A stretch of DNA of 64,000 nt from Plecoglossus altivelis (Eukaryota > Chordata > Actinopteri > Osmeriformes > Plecoglossidae), in contig BROE01000022.1 of assembly GCA_036571765.1 (NCBI GenBank), forward strand, positions 7,843,575 through 7,907,574, in the 5' to 3' direction. The translations under genes were made by a program, and so were the position numbers. The notes beneath the pieces are model-generated. The model was given only the letters and a program-made list of their open reading frames with translations. It made no database searches and was not told where the DNA came from. Shown here piece by piece: positions 13,209 to 25,100 of the stretch. Numbering within the stretch: position 1 is the stretch's first letter; each line of letters begins with the position of its first letter.

Positions 13209-16200
13209 GGGGTGTATGTGTGTGCATGCGTAGGGGTTTGGGTTGATGACTAAGCTTATGTGTGATGAAGGCTTAGGGGGTGAGATGTAACAGTCTAGAG
13301 CTCAGACCAACTGTGACTTCCGCACACTGCCCCGCTAGGCTAGAAAGCAACAACCACAAACACACACACACACACACACAAACACACAGGCACACCAAGA
13401 GAGGGAGTCTCGCAAAGGGCTTGCAAAAGCATAGAGAAAACGAGAGCCTATCCAGCTCAGATAAAGACTTCCATGAACACAATCGTAATCTATTTCCTGG
13501 TTTTCTCACTACGTCCTCTTACTCTAGATCCCTCTCTCTCTCCTGCCCATTCGTTCTGTTGACTGAGGGGGAGTAATGAGAAAGAGCGAGCAGGTGGGTG
13601 ATCTAATACGAGAGAGAGGGAGTAGGAGGGAGCACAGCTGGAAAGGAGCACAGCGTGTGTGTTTGTGCGTTCGTGCATGCCCTTGTGCGGTGTTGCGTGC
13701 GTGCGCGCGCGCGCGCGTGCAAGCTTGCGTGCTTGTGTGTGAGGCCATGCAAGTCCCTCTGCAAGAGTACACGTGTGTGGATGTGTGTGGGGGATTGGAT
13801 GCGCTCATACGTCTTCCTCCCTCCATCTCTCAATCCTCTCCATGCCTACACAGTATATTGGTCTAGATGGCTTGCGAACCGTGTCATAGGCGGTCAGTAG
13901 TTTGCGCGTGGAGTCGGCCAGGCTGGCCAGAGGCTCCAGACAGGGGTATCCATCTCTCAGGATCATGGTGGCTCCTGGAGGTCCCTCGGGGCTCTGCAGA
14001 CGGGTGGCCAAGCTCTGGATGCACTGCTTCAACTTAGACACCGGAGGGAGCCCACACTGCTCCTTAAAACTGACAGTGGCACTCTGGAACATGGATGAGG
14101 AAGAGAGAAAAAGAGAGGAAGGAAAACAAAGAGATACAGGGACAGGGAGAGTGAGAGAGAAAATAACTTCAGACCTCCTTCTTAAATCAGTCTGAAAACA
14201 GAGTATTTTATATAAAAACAGTAACTCATTTGATTTCAATATGGCATGTTGATACAAACCAAGTCTGACAAATACACTTACGAGACAGACCGTTATACAC
14301 AGTTAATAAACATTGTCTACACTTGCAACTGATTTCCCTCCCAGGGCTGTTCTAACTAACATTCTGCCAGGAATCTATGGCAATTATCCAGCTGGAAGAG
14401 CCATCACGGGACAAACAGTTACACACTGGTGGCTACTATATCCACCTGAGGACTGTGTGTGTGGGTGAGTGGGTGGGTGTGTGGGGGAGGGGAGGGGAGG
14501 GAAGGGGAGGGGGGGGTGGAGGGCTGACATGATGAATAATAGACTGTGGCAGATGAGACCGCAGCTGGACACATGGCAAAGAGCAAGAGCTAGAGATCCA
14601 GATAGATCGAGAGAGAATGTATGTCAAAGAAAAAATCACAGATTGAAAAGGGAAGATTGAATGTGTGTGTCCGTCCGTGTGTGTCATTCTAAGATTGTGT
14701 ATATGTGGAGATAAGCTGGTCTGTGCTGTGAGCAGGTCTATCTGTCCTCCCTATGCTGGTATTTATAGATTCTGTGTAATCCTCATCTCTTCTCTTCTCT
14801 CCACTTGTCTGTCTCCCTCTCCCTTACTTTCACTCCATTTCTTTCCACCCTACAGAGGACTCCCAGGTACTATCTGATTTCCTCACAGTCATACAATCTA
14901 GTCCCAAATTACACTCCAACAACAACTTGAGAACAAGACCTATTTCGACTCCGGCTAAGTATAAACCCACCAGCTCATACAAGTCAAAGACATGGATGTC
15001 ACTCAGGCTGTTAGGGCCAGAGTCAGTCTCTACCTCCAGCCAACCAGGCCCAGACATCCTATCCCCTGCCAACCTCCAAGGTCCATAGCCCCGCTTACCT
15101 CACAGCACACCCCCTTATACACACACGTGCACACATTCGGAAATGCAATCCCAGACAATACAAGAGAAAGAGAAGGTCATAGTCTCTAGAAGGAACAGCA
15201 TAATAGACCCTCCTTAAGATTAATGGAGTATTAGCAATACTGGTCTCAGCTTACTAATACCCTAAAGTGGAAATTGAGGATCACTTAAAATGCATCTATA
15301 GCACATGGATTAACTGAGGCTGTTCTTTCTCAGGGAATTGAATCACTTTCTAGACAAATATTCGACATTTTGTCATTTGGCCTGATCTGGACCTTTGGAA
15401 ACATTCAACCTCATGCCAAACTACTGTTCACGATCAAGGTATCTAGTGGGACCACTGGTTCGATCGGGTTTCTGCACAACAACTGTGCAATGACCTGATC
15501 AGATACTCAATGATCCACCCCACATGAAAAGTCCGAAGGAGTAACAGGTGAAACGGCAGAATCTTGCAGCGTAACATCAACACAAGGTGCAGCCAATCGT
15601 TTGAGGCTACAGCGATCAGCCATCTTGGCTCACCTGGCCGTCCTCCCGCAGGTCCGTGGCCTCCCTGAGGGGGGCGCTGGCTGAGCGGAAGGTGTCGTCC
15701 AAGATCTTGATCCCCGTGTTCCGGAGCGTGACGTACTCCCTCCCTCGCCGGACCCCCCGCCTGACCGACAGACCCCTTCTCTGGGCCTTGCCCCCCCCTC
15801 GCCGGTTGGTCACCGCCACATGGATGAACAAACTGGCGTGAGGCAAGGGGTCTCCGGCTAGGCCCAGCAGGGGCACGTTGCGGTAGCCAGTCTGAAGGCA
15901 CTCGAAGGCCACACTGTACTGGCCGATGAAATCATCTCCGATGTAGTCGTCATCCAGTACCACAAAGCGCAGCAGAGCTAGCTCTGGCATGTTGACCTGA
16001 GGAGACACCGGCAATGCTACGGTGAGAACAGATTATGCTAGCACATAAATACTGAGTCATAATGACGTTAGTTGTGTTATCTTCATCACCATGTGAATGT
16101 GAAAACTGTTTTTTTTTCATGCATTTGGTTGGAAAATCCGGTTTAAAGATTAATGTTCATCCTTAAAATGTTAATTTCGAAAGAAGAAATCTTGTATATG

Positions 16201-16896
16201 AACATCGGTGCAGCTTCAATCTATACTTCTGCATAATGAATCAAGACTGTATTTCGCCACTTTAGTCAGCAGAGCCTCTGAAACAAGGATGAATGAAATA
16301 TCCTAAATTATATATTAACTGTGTATAAGTATTCGTCTTCATATACACTGGAGAGAAAACATAACCCAACAAGACACAGAGCTTCATATATTTCAGCCTG
16401 ACCTGCTCTGACACACCGTATGCATATACATTGTCACACTAAAAGGTACTATCCAAAATAGAATCAGAACCCCCCTCCCTACTCACACAAACATACACAC
16501 ACACAAGGCTCTGCAGACTGTGTGCTGGAAAAGTGAATTCATACACACATTCCCAGTTGTGTTGTGATAGATAGACTTTCCTTGTTCTCCTCTCCTCACC
16601 AGACATATACATCACACACCGACCCAGCACACATTTTGAAGCCACTCACCAAATGCGTGTGTTTGGGATGTGTGTGTGTGTTTTATAAACCCCCTGGTGT
16701 TCCATAGCCATATGAGGTCCTTACACTGCAGGCAACAGGAAACTAATTCAACCAACAAGAGACATTCATTCCCCAGGGATGTGTGTGGTTTTGTGTGTGT
16801 GTGCGTGTGTGTGTGCATGTGTGTGTGCGCGTGTGCATGCGAGTGTGCTTACATATACGTGTGTGTGTGTGTGTGTGTGTGTGTGAGTGTGTGAGA

Positions 16897-16954
<58 letters not shown>

Positions 16955-19900
16955 CGAGAGGGAGGGAGGGAGGGAGGGAGGGAGGGAGGGAGGAGGGAGG
17001 AGGGAGGGAGGGAGGGAGGGAGGGAGGGAGGGAGGGAGAGAAAGAGCAATAGTACATTAGTTGTGACCTCCTTCTTATTTGGAAATGGCAGTTATTGAGA
17101 GGGTCAGATAAGGAGGCTGGTGGGTGGGTGGTTTGGATATGAGATTAAGGTGCACCCTCAGGGGCCCAGGCCTGGGTCTGGGTCTGTTGGGTTTGTGTTC
17201 CAGCATGTCAACTTGCTTGTAATGTGTCTGTCTGATGCAAGAGAAGGAACATGGCCTGACTGAGCAAGGGCATGTTAGTAAGCTGGTGTACTTTTATGTA
17301 GAGGAAAAGACACACAGACAAACAGTAAAAAAGGCAGTGCTGGGTAAATGGGGCTTTGTGTCAGGTGGAATAGACCCAACCATGACCTGTCTGAGGATGA
17401 CCTGGATGGATTGGTATTCTGATCCTTTCTAAGAAGACAACACTGAGGTGTTGACAACACATGAGAGAGCCTGAGTTGCCTGATAGACACACAATCAGCT
17501 GTACACAGTTTCGTGTGTGTGTGCGTGTGCGCACATTAGAAGTCACGCCACACTGCCCTCCAGTCCCTCTCTGGAAAGGCTTGGGTTACTGGCCTCAGGG
17601 TTGGGGAGCTAAGTTAAGGCACAGCACCCCTCCTTCTCTTCCTGGACAGGCCTCCAGCCTTACTCCTCACGGTCATTAAGCTCTCCGACCCTCCACATTT
17701 CCCACTAACGACATACTACAATCAGTGCTTTCCATTGACTTCCATGGGAGATGGACAATGATGTAAAATGATACTCTTTTTCAATACCTACTGGAATTGA
17801 GTGACTAACCTGGAACTCAAAGGTTTCGTCGAACAGTGGGTCGTCCTGATTCTGGGCGGCGGTGCGAGTCCGTTGCTCGGCACAGTCTGCTGGAACGCCA
17901 TGCAGCTCCAGAACCACGTACGGGTCAATAACCTCACCTTTGGCGCCGGCGCCCTGCGGCTTGGGCAGGTTGTGGGCACTGATCACTTTGACTCGCAGGG
18001 TCTGAGGGGGCACACCTACCACAGCAACCACCTTTGGTTTACTCTACCATTCACATACTGTACAGAGAGTATGCAATATCATGATGCATTCAAGCAATTA
18101 ACCAAATGCTAATGAAATTTTCAAAATGAAAACATTAAATATTCATTTGCAGTGCGGTAATTAAAATATATATGGGTGTGTTTGTGTGTGTGTTTGAAAA
18201 CAGCATGTTAGCTCTTGCCTGGAACGCAGCCCTGGGTGTGGGCACTAAAGTAGGACACCTCATCCCTCATGACAGACGGACGGAGCACAAAGCCACAGCC
18301 ACCGTTCTGGGTGAAGCGGCCCCTGTGGAGATCCAGCATGGCGCCGGGGGTCTGCTGGTTTAGGGCCACCAGCTGCACCCCGCCCTTCCAGTAGCACTGG
18401 GGGTTGGGGTTGCTGGAGTCCAGACGGACCGAGCTGGGTCGCACCCGTGTCAGGGTGCGCTTGGTAAAGCTCACCAGCTCCTCTGGGTTCTCACTGGCCA
18501 GCCGCCCCGCCTCTCCCTCCCCCAGGGAACACAGCGTCCCGTAAGGGGGCTCGGGGGGCTGGGGTGTGCCCGGGGTGGAGGGGGTGCTGGGTGGGGAGTG
18601 CTGCTGGGCTTGTTTACAGGTGCTTCGGTGGGCGTAGAAGCTTCGGCTGCCGGTTCGAGCCACGCTAACCAGGTCAGACAGCTCTCTGCACAGGCGGAGT
18701 CTTCGTGGCTGGGGGGGTGGGGGCACCACCAAGACCACGCCCAGCTCCTCTTCTCCAGGGATGGTCATTCGTCGTCCGGCCAGGGGGCCACCGCCCCCTA
18801 TCTCCTCATCCTCTTCGGACACCTCCCCCTCTGAGCCGTCCTCCTCCGGCGGTAGTTTCTTCCCAACCAGGAGGACACGGCCCTTGAGCTGCTCAGGGGA
18901 TGGCAGGGTGATGGCACGCTCTCCCAGGCTGACCGGCAGGGACTCCGGGGTGTAGAGACGTGACCCAAACACCTTCCTCAGGTGCTGTGCCAGGGTGCGC
19001 TGCTGGGAGGGGGAGCAGCGCTGGCACAGGTAGAGCAGCAGGGGGTAGGGAGAGGTTAGGAAGGCGTACTTGTTGACCACCTCCAGGGCACTGCGGATGG
19101 TGACTGGGGTGTAGTGGTGGTGATGGTGGTGATGGTGGTGGTGGTGATGGTGGCGGGGGGCGTCAGGACCGTAGTCTACCCCCAGGAGAGGCTCGCCTTC
19201 GGGGCCGTCGGTCACTCCCAGCTCCAGGCATCGGCAGCCTGCCTGCAGGGCCTTGGTGAGCCCCCCCAGGTCAGCTCTTCCATGGACTTGGTCCTCCAGC
19301 AGGTAGGAGCGGTAGGAGGCACTGATGTAGTAGTGGAACAGGGGCAGCGTCATGTCCTGGCACACCCCCTGATGCTCCATGTCAAACACCTGGCACTCAG
19401 GAGACTGCAGGTAGCGGGCAAAGCCGTCAAGGCCCAGCATGCCTCTCTCCCTACCCTGGGCGGAGGGCTCAAAGCGCCGGACGACCTCCAGGCAGCCCTC
19501 GGTCGTGGCCAGGGACAGACCCTGTTCCGTCTCAAGGAACAGACGCAGGTCCTGGGCGTCTAGACACTCCCGGTCTTTAGACAGCTGGACCAGCAGGAAG
19601 TAGACATCTGGGCGTGTGCAGAGCTCGCAGTAGGCCTCCTGGAATTCCTCCCGCGTCACGTGAGACGTCAGCTTCTCCTTGCTGCGCTGGATCTCCTTGA
19701 ACCGCAGACGAACCTGGGGGAGAGAAGGATGGGCGGAGAGGAGGAGAGGTGCCCAGAGGAATGAAAGGAGGACAATGAGAAAGAATGTGAATGAGAGGAG
19801 TCGTAAACATGATGTAAGTTCAAGGAAGGGAGATGGAGATAAAGGTGGAAAGGACAGGTTTGTAAAAGAGTAACTGCGTATTTTCAATCTGCAATATAAC

Positions 19901-22146
19901 AGGCTTAGAATTAGATTTTTTTTTTTTACATGAGAATGGCCTGATGTCAAGGAAATCTAATATCCATATCAATCCAGAAACCATAACTAAAGCGAATGAA
20001 CTAATATAATATTCCGTATTATTCTCAAATTAACTTGGATTTCATTTTGGTTCATTTCCCTGTTGAAATGAATATATGGACCTTCATCATATGACTTCAG
20101 CAATGAGATAATATACATAATATTCATTAAATCTTCATACCTTTGTCACACACATGTTCGTACACTCACTCAAAACACCTATTCACACATGTACATGCAT
20201 TTAAACAAATTCGAATTATATTTTGAGATCAAGATTGGGTAGATATTGCCTAGCTATCACCTGAAGTACCCCTAAACACGCACCCAAACACACATCATTG
20301 CTGCTACTCAGGTCTGCGAACAGCAGCACCATCTGCAATCTTATTTCCATCTGCTGCCCATGTCTGGTTCAGTCAGTACCACAGGTCTAAGAATACCTCA
20401 CCCAGTCCTTGGAAAAAATGTTTAGTTGGGCATATCAGCTTCCTTTAATATCCGACTAAGGTAGCAGGAGATCTTGGGAGTCTCACTGTTTGTTTACGTG
20501 CTGTAGTGTTCTAAGCAGGCAGTAGAATTTCATGTTTTAACTGCACCCCTGCCCATTCCCAGAGAGAGAGGTGTGAGGAATGCAGAGAGAAGGTGTGATG
20601 GAATGCACAGCGAGGGGATGAAGCTCTAATACTGAATATGTTATAACAAGTCCTGATGTATAGGGGTGTGATCGGTCCACTCCCAACATCTCCAGCCTCC
20701 AGAGAGCTCTCACCTTGGCCTCCTTTATGCCCGGGCACAGCTTACAGATGGTGGCCACTGCCACGTCTTCAACCACAATGCCATAGCCATCCTCGTCCAC
20801 CTCGGCAAACTCTGCTGCCAGCCATTCGCTCCTCATCCGACTGCCAAGGCTGCCTTCCAGCCCCAGTCCGCCGTCTCCGGTCCCAAACACTCCCCCGCTG
20901 GCCCCTCCGATGACAGATGGGTGGGACACCAGGTAGCGCAGGCCTGTCACCCAGATGTTGGCCACGTCAGCTGACAAAGCCACAAGGTCCAGGGACTGGA
21001 AGGAAGGAAGGAAGGAAGGAAGGAAGGAAGGAAGGGAGGGAGGGAGGAAGGAAGGAAGAAAAGAAGGACAGACAGAGAGAACAAGGAAGGATTTAATTTC
21101 CAATTGAACATCAGGTGAAGGCAGAGGTCTCTTCAGCAGGGAGCCAGCTGTCTTCCTGTCTACCTGGTAGTCGTCCCCGTGTATGATGGAGAAGGCCGCT
21201 TCCTCAGCCAGGTGCTCTGCTGCCGGGCCGTTGTGCAGGAAGGTCTCGGTGCTCTTGCCAGTTCGGACCTCTTTGATGGTGCCCATGTCAAGACGGGCAC
21301 GGTCTCCATCCTTCTTAGAGGGCTCCCAGCGCAGGCAGCTGAGGTCTGGGTCCAGGGTATAGAAGCGACAGTAGACCCGGGAGTTAGGACGCACCTTCTT
21401 CAGCTCGCAGCCCCCCTGCATGAAGGCTAGACAGTCCGCTGCACTGCTCACCTGATAGGAGGACAACAAGAACACGTATAAGACCCTGAAGACTAGAATG
21501 TTCTTATCCTAATCTCGGCATGACTGTGCGTTGCTGTCAGGAGGGTCACACCTTCTTCTCAGAGGGCATGCTGCTGAAGGACACGGTCTTCTTCCTGCTT
21601 CCGCCCATCTTCTGCACTGAAGGATCCTGGGGGACACAGACACCCACAAGGTGAGTCACGTGACTCTTCAGAGATGCTCAGCTCGAAAGTAAACAAATTC
21701 GATTGGCAAACACACGACGCTGGCACCCAACAGTACTACACCAGCGCATGAAACGGATGTTCGAAAAATATTATTGGGCCAGCAGGAAGAGGGCACCGCG
21801 TCAGTAGAGAGAGGTGTGTACAGATGACGTCTCTCTGAGATAATAAAAAAAAAGGTTAGCAGATATTTTATATCAGGTCAGGCTGCCATTGTCAATATTT
21901 CTTAAGAAAGATGAAAGAGGTGCTATTTTGGGACCTGGTCTCCTTTCTTTCTCCCAAAGCCGCCAGACGTCAGATATAACGGCTCTTCAACCAATGATAG
22001 TTTTAATCTGGAATCATCTCCAGTAGCTCAGCTGAAATCGATTGTGCCATTTCATTTCCTCTCTGGTAATTTAGCACCAATTCATAGTAGCAGGCCTACA
22101 GCTGCTAAGACCTCTGGGCAAATGACATGCACAGACATTCACACAC

Positions 22147-22186
<40 letters not shown>

Positions 22187-25100
22187 CTGTGTTCAGCGCT
22201 TCCTGTGTCTGACACTTTCTGTTTTCCACAACTGATTGATTGGCAGGTTCTCCCAGAGGGAAGGAAATGTCATAGCCAGGGGTGCGTTCAGAGGTGTGAA
22301 ATGTTGTATAACATTCACAACGGGCATTAGCAGCATTAAACCAGAAATAATCATGTTGATCTGTTGGTCGATAATTATAATACAATTACTATGTTTCACA
22401 GCTAAAACCTGTAGGTCAAGCATTACAAATCCTTCTTTTCCATCTCATGTTTTCACATTTCTGTATTTGTCACCAGGTTTTGTAAAAAAAGAAAAGAAAA
22501 AAGAAAAGGGACCAGTATTTATCATGGGCTTTTAGCCTATTTCTGTCTAAATACCCCGAATGCAGATCCAGTTAATGTAACCTGCTACTCAAGTACAGTA
22601 GCAGGATCAAAACCTCAACGCAAATGATGTCATCCAGGCTTTAGTTCCCTGACTAAAGCGTTGTCATGTTATCCAAACTGAGTTTCCCACGATGCCTCGC
22701 CTCCACTATGACTTCACAGTTATCCACTAGGTGCGTACGCACACTGCACAGAACTCTGCACTTGTTTCACTGAGACTTGGTCGTGTTCTTGTAGCGTGTG
22801 CGCAAGGGGTGGGTGTTATTGGATTGAGTGAATGATTAAATATAGAGCTGGCGTAACATTACATGCATGCCTTATCAATTATAGACAGTCAGAGGGGAAC
22901 TTAAGCTGTAGTCAAAGAGGGTGGTTCAGCGACACGGCTTGCGTCTTAGACGCTGCCTGTGACCGGGTTTGAATTAGTTCACTGAGCTAAAGTCCAGCTT
23001 CGGTGAATGAAGGTGGCCCTTTGATTCCAGCAGCTCCGATCTCCGACACCCCTCCTGGGCGTGGACGCGCAGGAGGAAACACTTGCCCTCTCTGCTGCTC
23101 CCTCACGACCCGCCCAGGTTCACAATGCCTCATTGTGAGTCTTTTTCCACCCCCGAAAAATCTCTTTTTAAGACCTGGACGGGCTGTCTGGGTTTGGCCT
23201 TGGTCAGAGTACGGGGCAGACAGGCTTAGTGAAAGCAGGTCAGCTGGTATTTAGGTGGACAGTGCAGGGCGGGGGCGACAGCCACCAGGCTGGTTGAGGG
23301 GATGCAGGGGGAACAAACTCGGTGGTATTAATGCCCCCGAGAGCAGGGGAAAAGCAGGTCCACAATCACCAGCACACAAGAAGACCTCGAGGAAACCATG
23401 ACAACGGGCAGTAAAGCTTTTAATGCAGCAGATTCGCCTAAAAGGACATCCATCAGTTGTAATCTCCCCCCCCCCCCCCGTGAGCTCACTCGGTGAGCTT
23501 TACGTTTGTTTGGTTTTCTTCTGTCCAGGATGCTCTTTGTTGTGAACTTGCTACTGTTGACTATCTAGAGAGACAGAGGTGGAGTTCGGATAGAGAAAGA
23601 GAGAGAGAGGATGGAAGTGAATGGACAAGAGAGAGAGAGAGAGAGCACTGAGATGCAAGAGACTGAGAGGAAAGAGACAGTTGGACGAGGTGGGATGTAA
23701 GGCTGTGCTGTAGGTAGACTGAAGCCAATCCTACATTGTGTTCAGCTGCTCACGATAAGGTGACCCGAAAACTGAATTTAAATTTCATTGGAGTATGGAC
23801 AGTTTGTCATTGTCAAAAAGAACTTTCGTACATTACAATTTAGTCCAAAGCTTTAAGTTAAAGGATGGCATTCAGGGACTTCCTACAGGCATGTCTATTC
23901 AAGCAGGTCAGTCATGTTCTTAACTATGCAAACAGCAGTCAGTCATACCCGTGCAACGTTTCTAAGACTTCACCAATATAAACAAAACCTCCATCCTGAC
24001 CTTATATGATGTTCATGACGCATTTGTGGGATCATTTTAATAGAACGAACAGCCTATCTATTCCTCACCCTGGCTTGTGCATATTTCCCATTCTCCTCTG
24101 ATTCCCGTCATACTGTGTGTTCTAATATCCTCATTCAAGACTCTATCCCCTCATCACCATCCTACACTTATAGATCACTCATCCATTTTTCCCACCCTTT
24201 CCTAAAAAATTCGCCATCAAATCAGCATGCGCAATCATGCACACACATTGTAATCTCAGCGGTAAATCCAGAAGCCCACTGACACGAGAGCGAGAGTATA
24301 TTACGCGCACCACCCAGCTGCAACAACCTGAGGATACAAGCCCGACTCCAACTGCCGAATACAGCCACGAAGGCTCACACGCACCCCCCTACACCTCCCC
24401 ACACGCCCCCACACCCCCACCACTACATCCTCCTACCACCCTCTCCCCCTACATCTCCCCTATAATATCTAGAAATTCCCCTACAATCGTCTCTGTCACT
24501 AACCTCCCACACCTCATCTCTCCGTCTCACAACACTTCTCTCTCTATATCACAAATCTCCCACTTCAAATTTCCTCTGCTCACGGGTGCGAGAAATCGAA
24601 CCAACCAAATCGCCGGATTTACAGAGCCCGATCTCCCCCACCATTAAGGACCCACGACTCCTCCTCTGCTCTTCCATTAATCTTGTTGACCCACCCTCTC
24701 CTCTCTGTCTCTTCTCCCCTTCTCCCCTCCCTACACACCTCTCCCAACACAAGCGCTTCAACACTCACCCACAACTTCTACCGAGGAACATTGTGCATTC
24801 CATGCCTCAGCCTACACCTGCTTCCTCGTTTAATCCAGCCCTCCGCACAACCGGAACTGAGTTATGAATCAGCTACTGATCCTGCAGTCCACCGTAAAAG
24901 GACCAGATTACCACGGTGCTGCCAGCATGCGCCCCCCTCCCCCCTCCCCCCAACACACACACACACATACACACATACATACACACACCACCCCTGGTAA
25001 CCCCTGGTAACCCCTAGTAATCCTTGCCGGATAGAGGGACAGCCTAGCTCAAGGGTTAGAGGGATGTGGAAGGATTAGCTACCACGAGTTTCCCCCCCGC

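Noticed and set aside
14830..15072. 80-codon minus-strand frame in plcl1 intron 7
   Set aside because: plcl1 exons 7 and 8 join without a gap, and the peptide has no family match.
24237..24647. 136-codon Pro/Ser/Thr-rich frame
   Set aside because: It lies in a strand-asymmetric C-rich region where stops are scarce. No motif or splice context.
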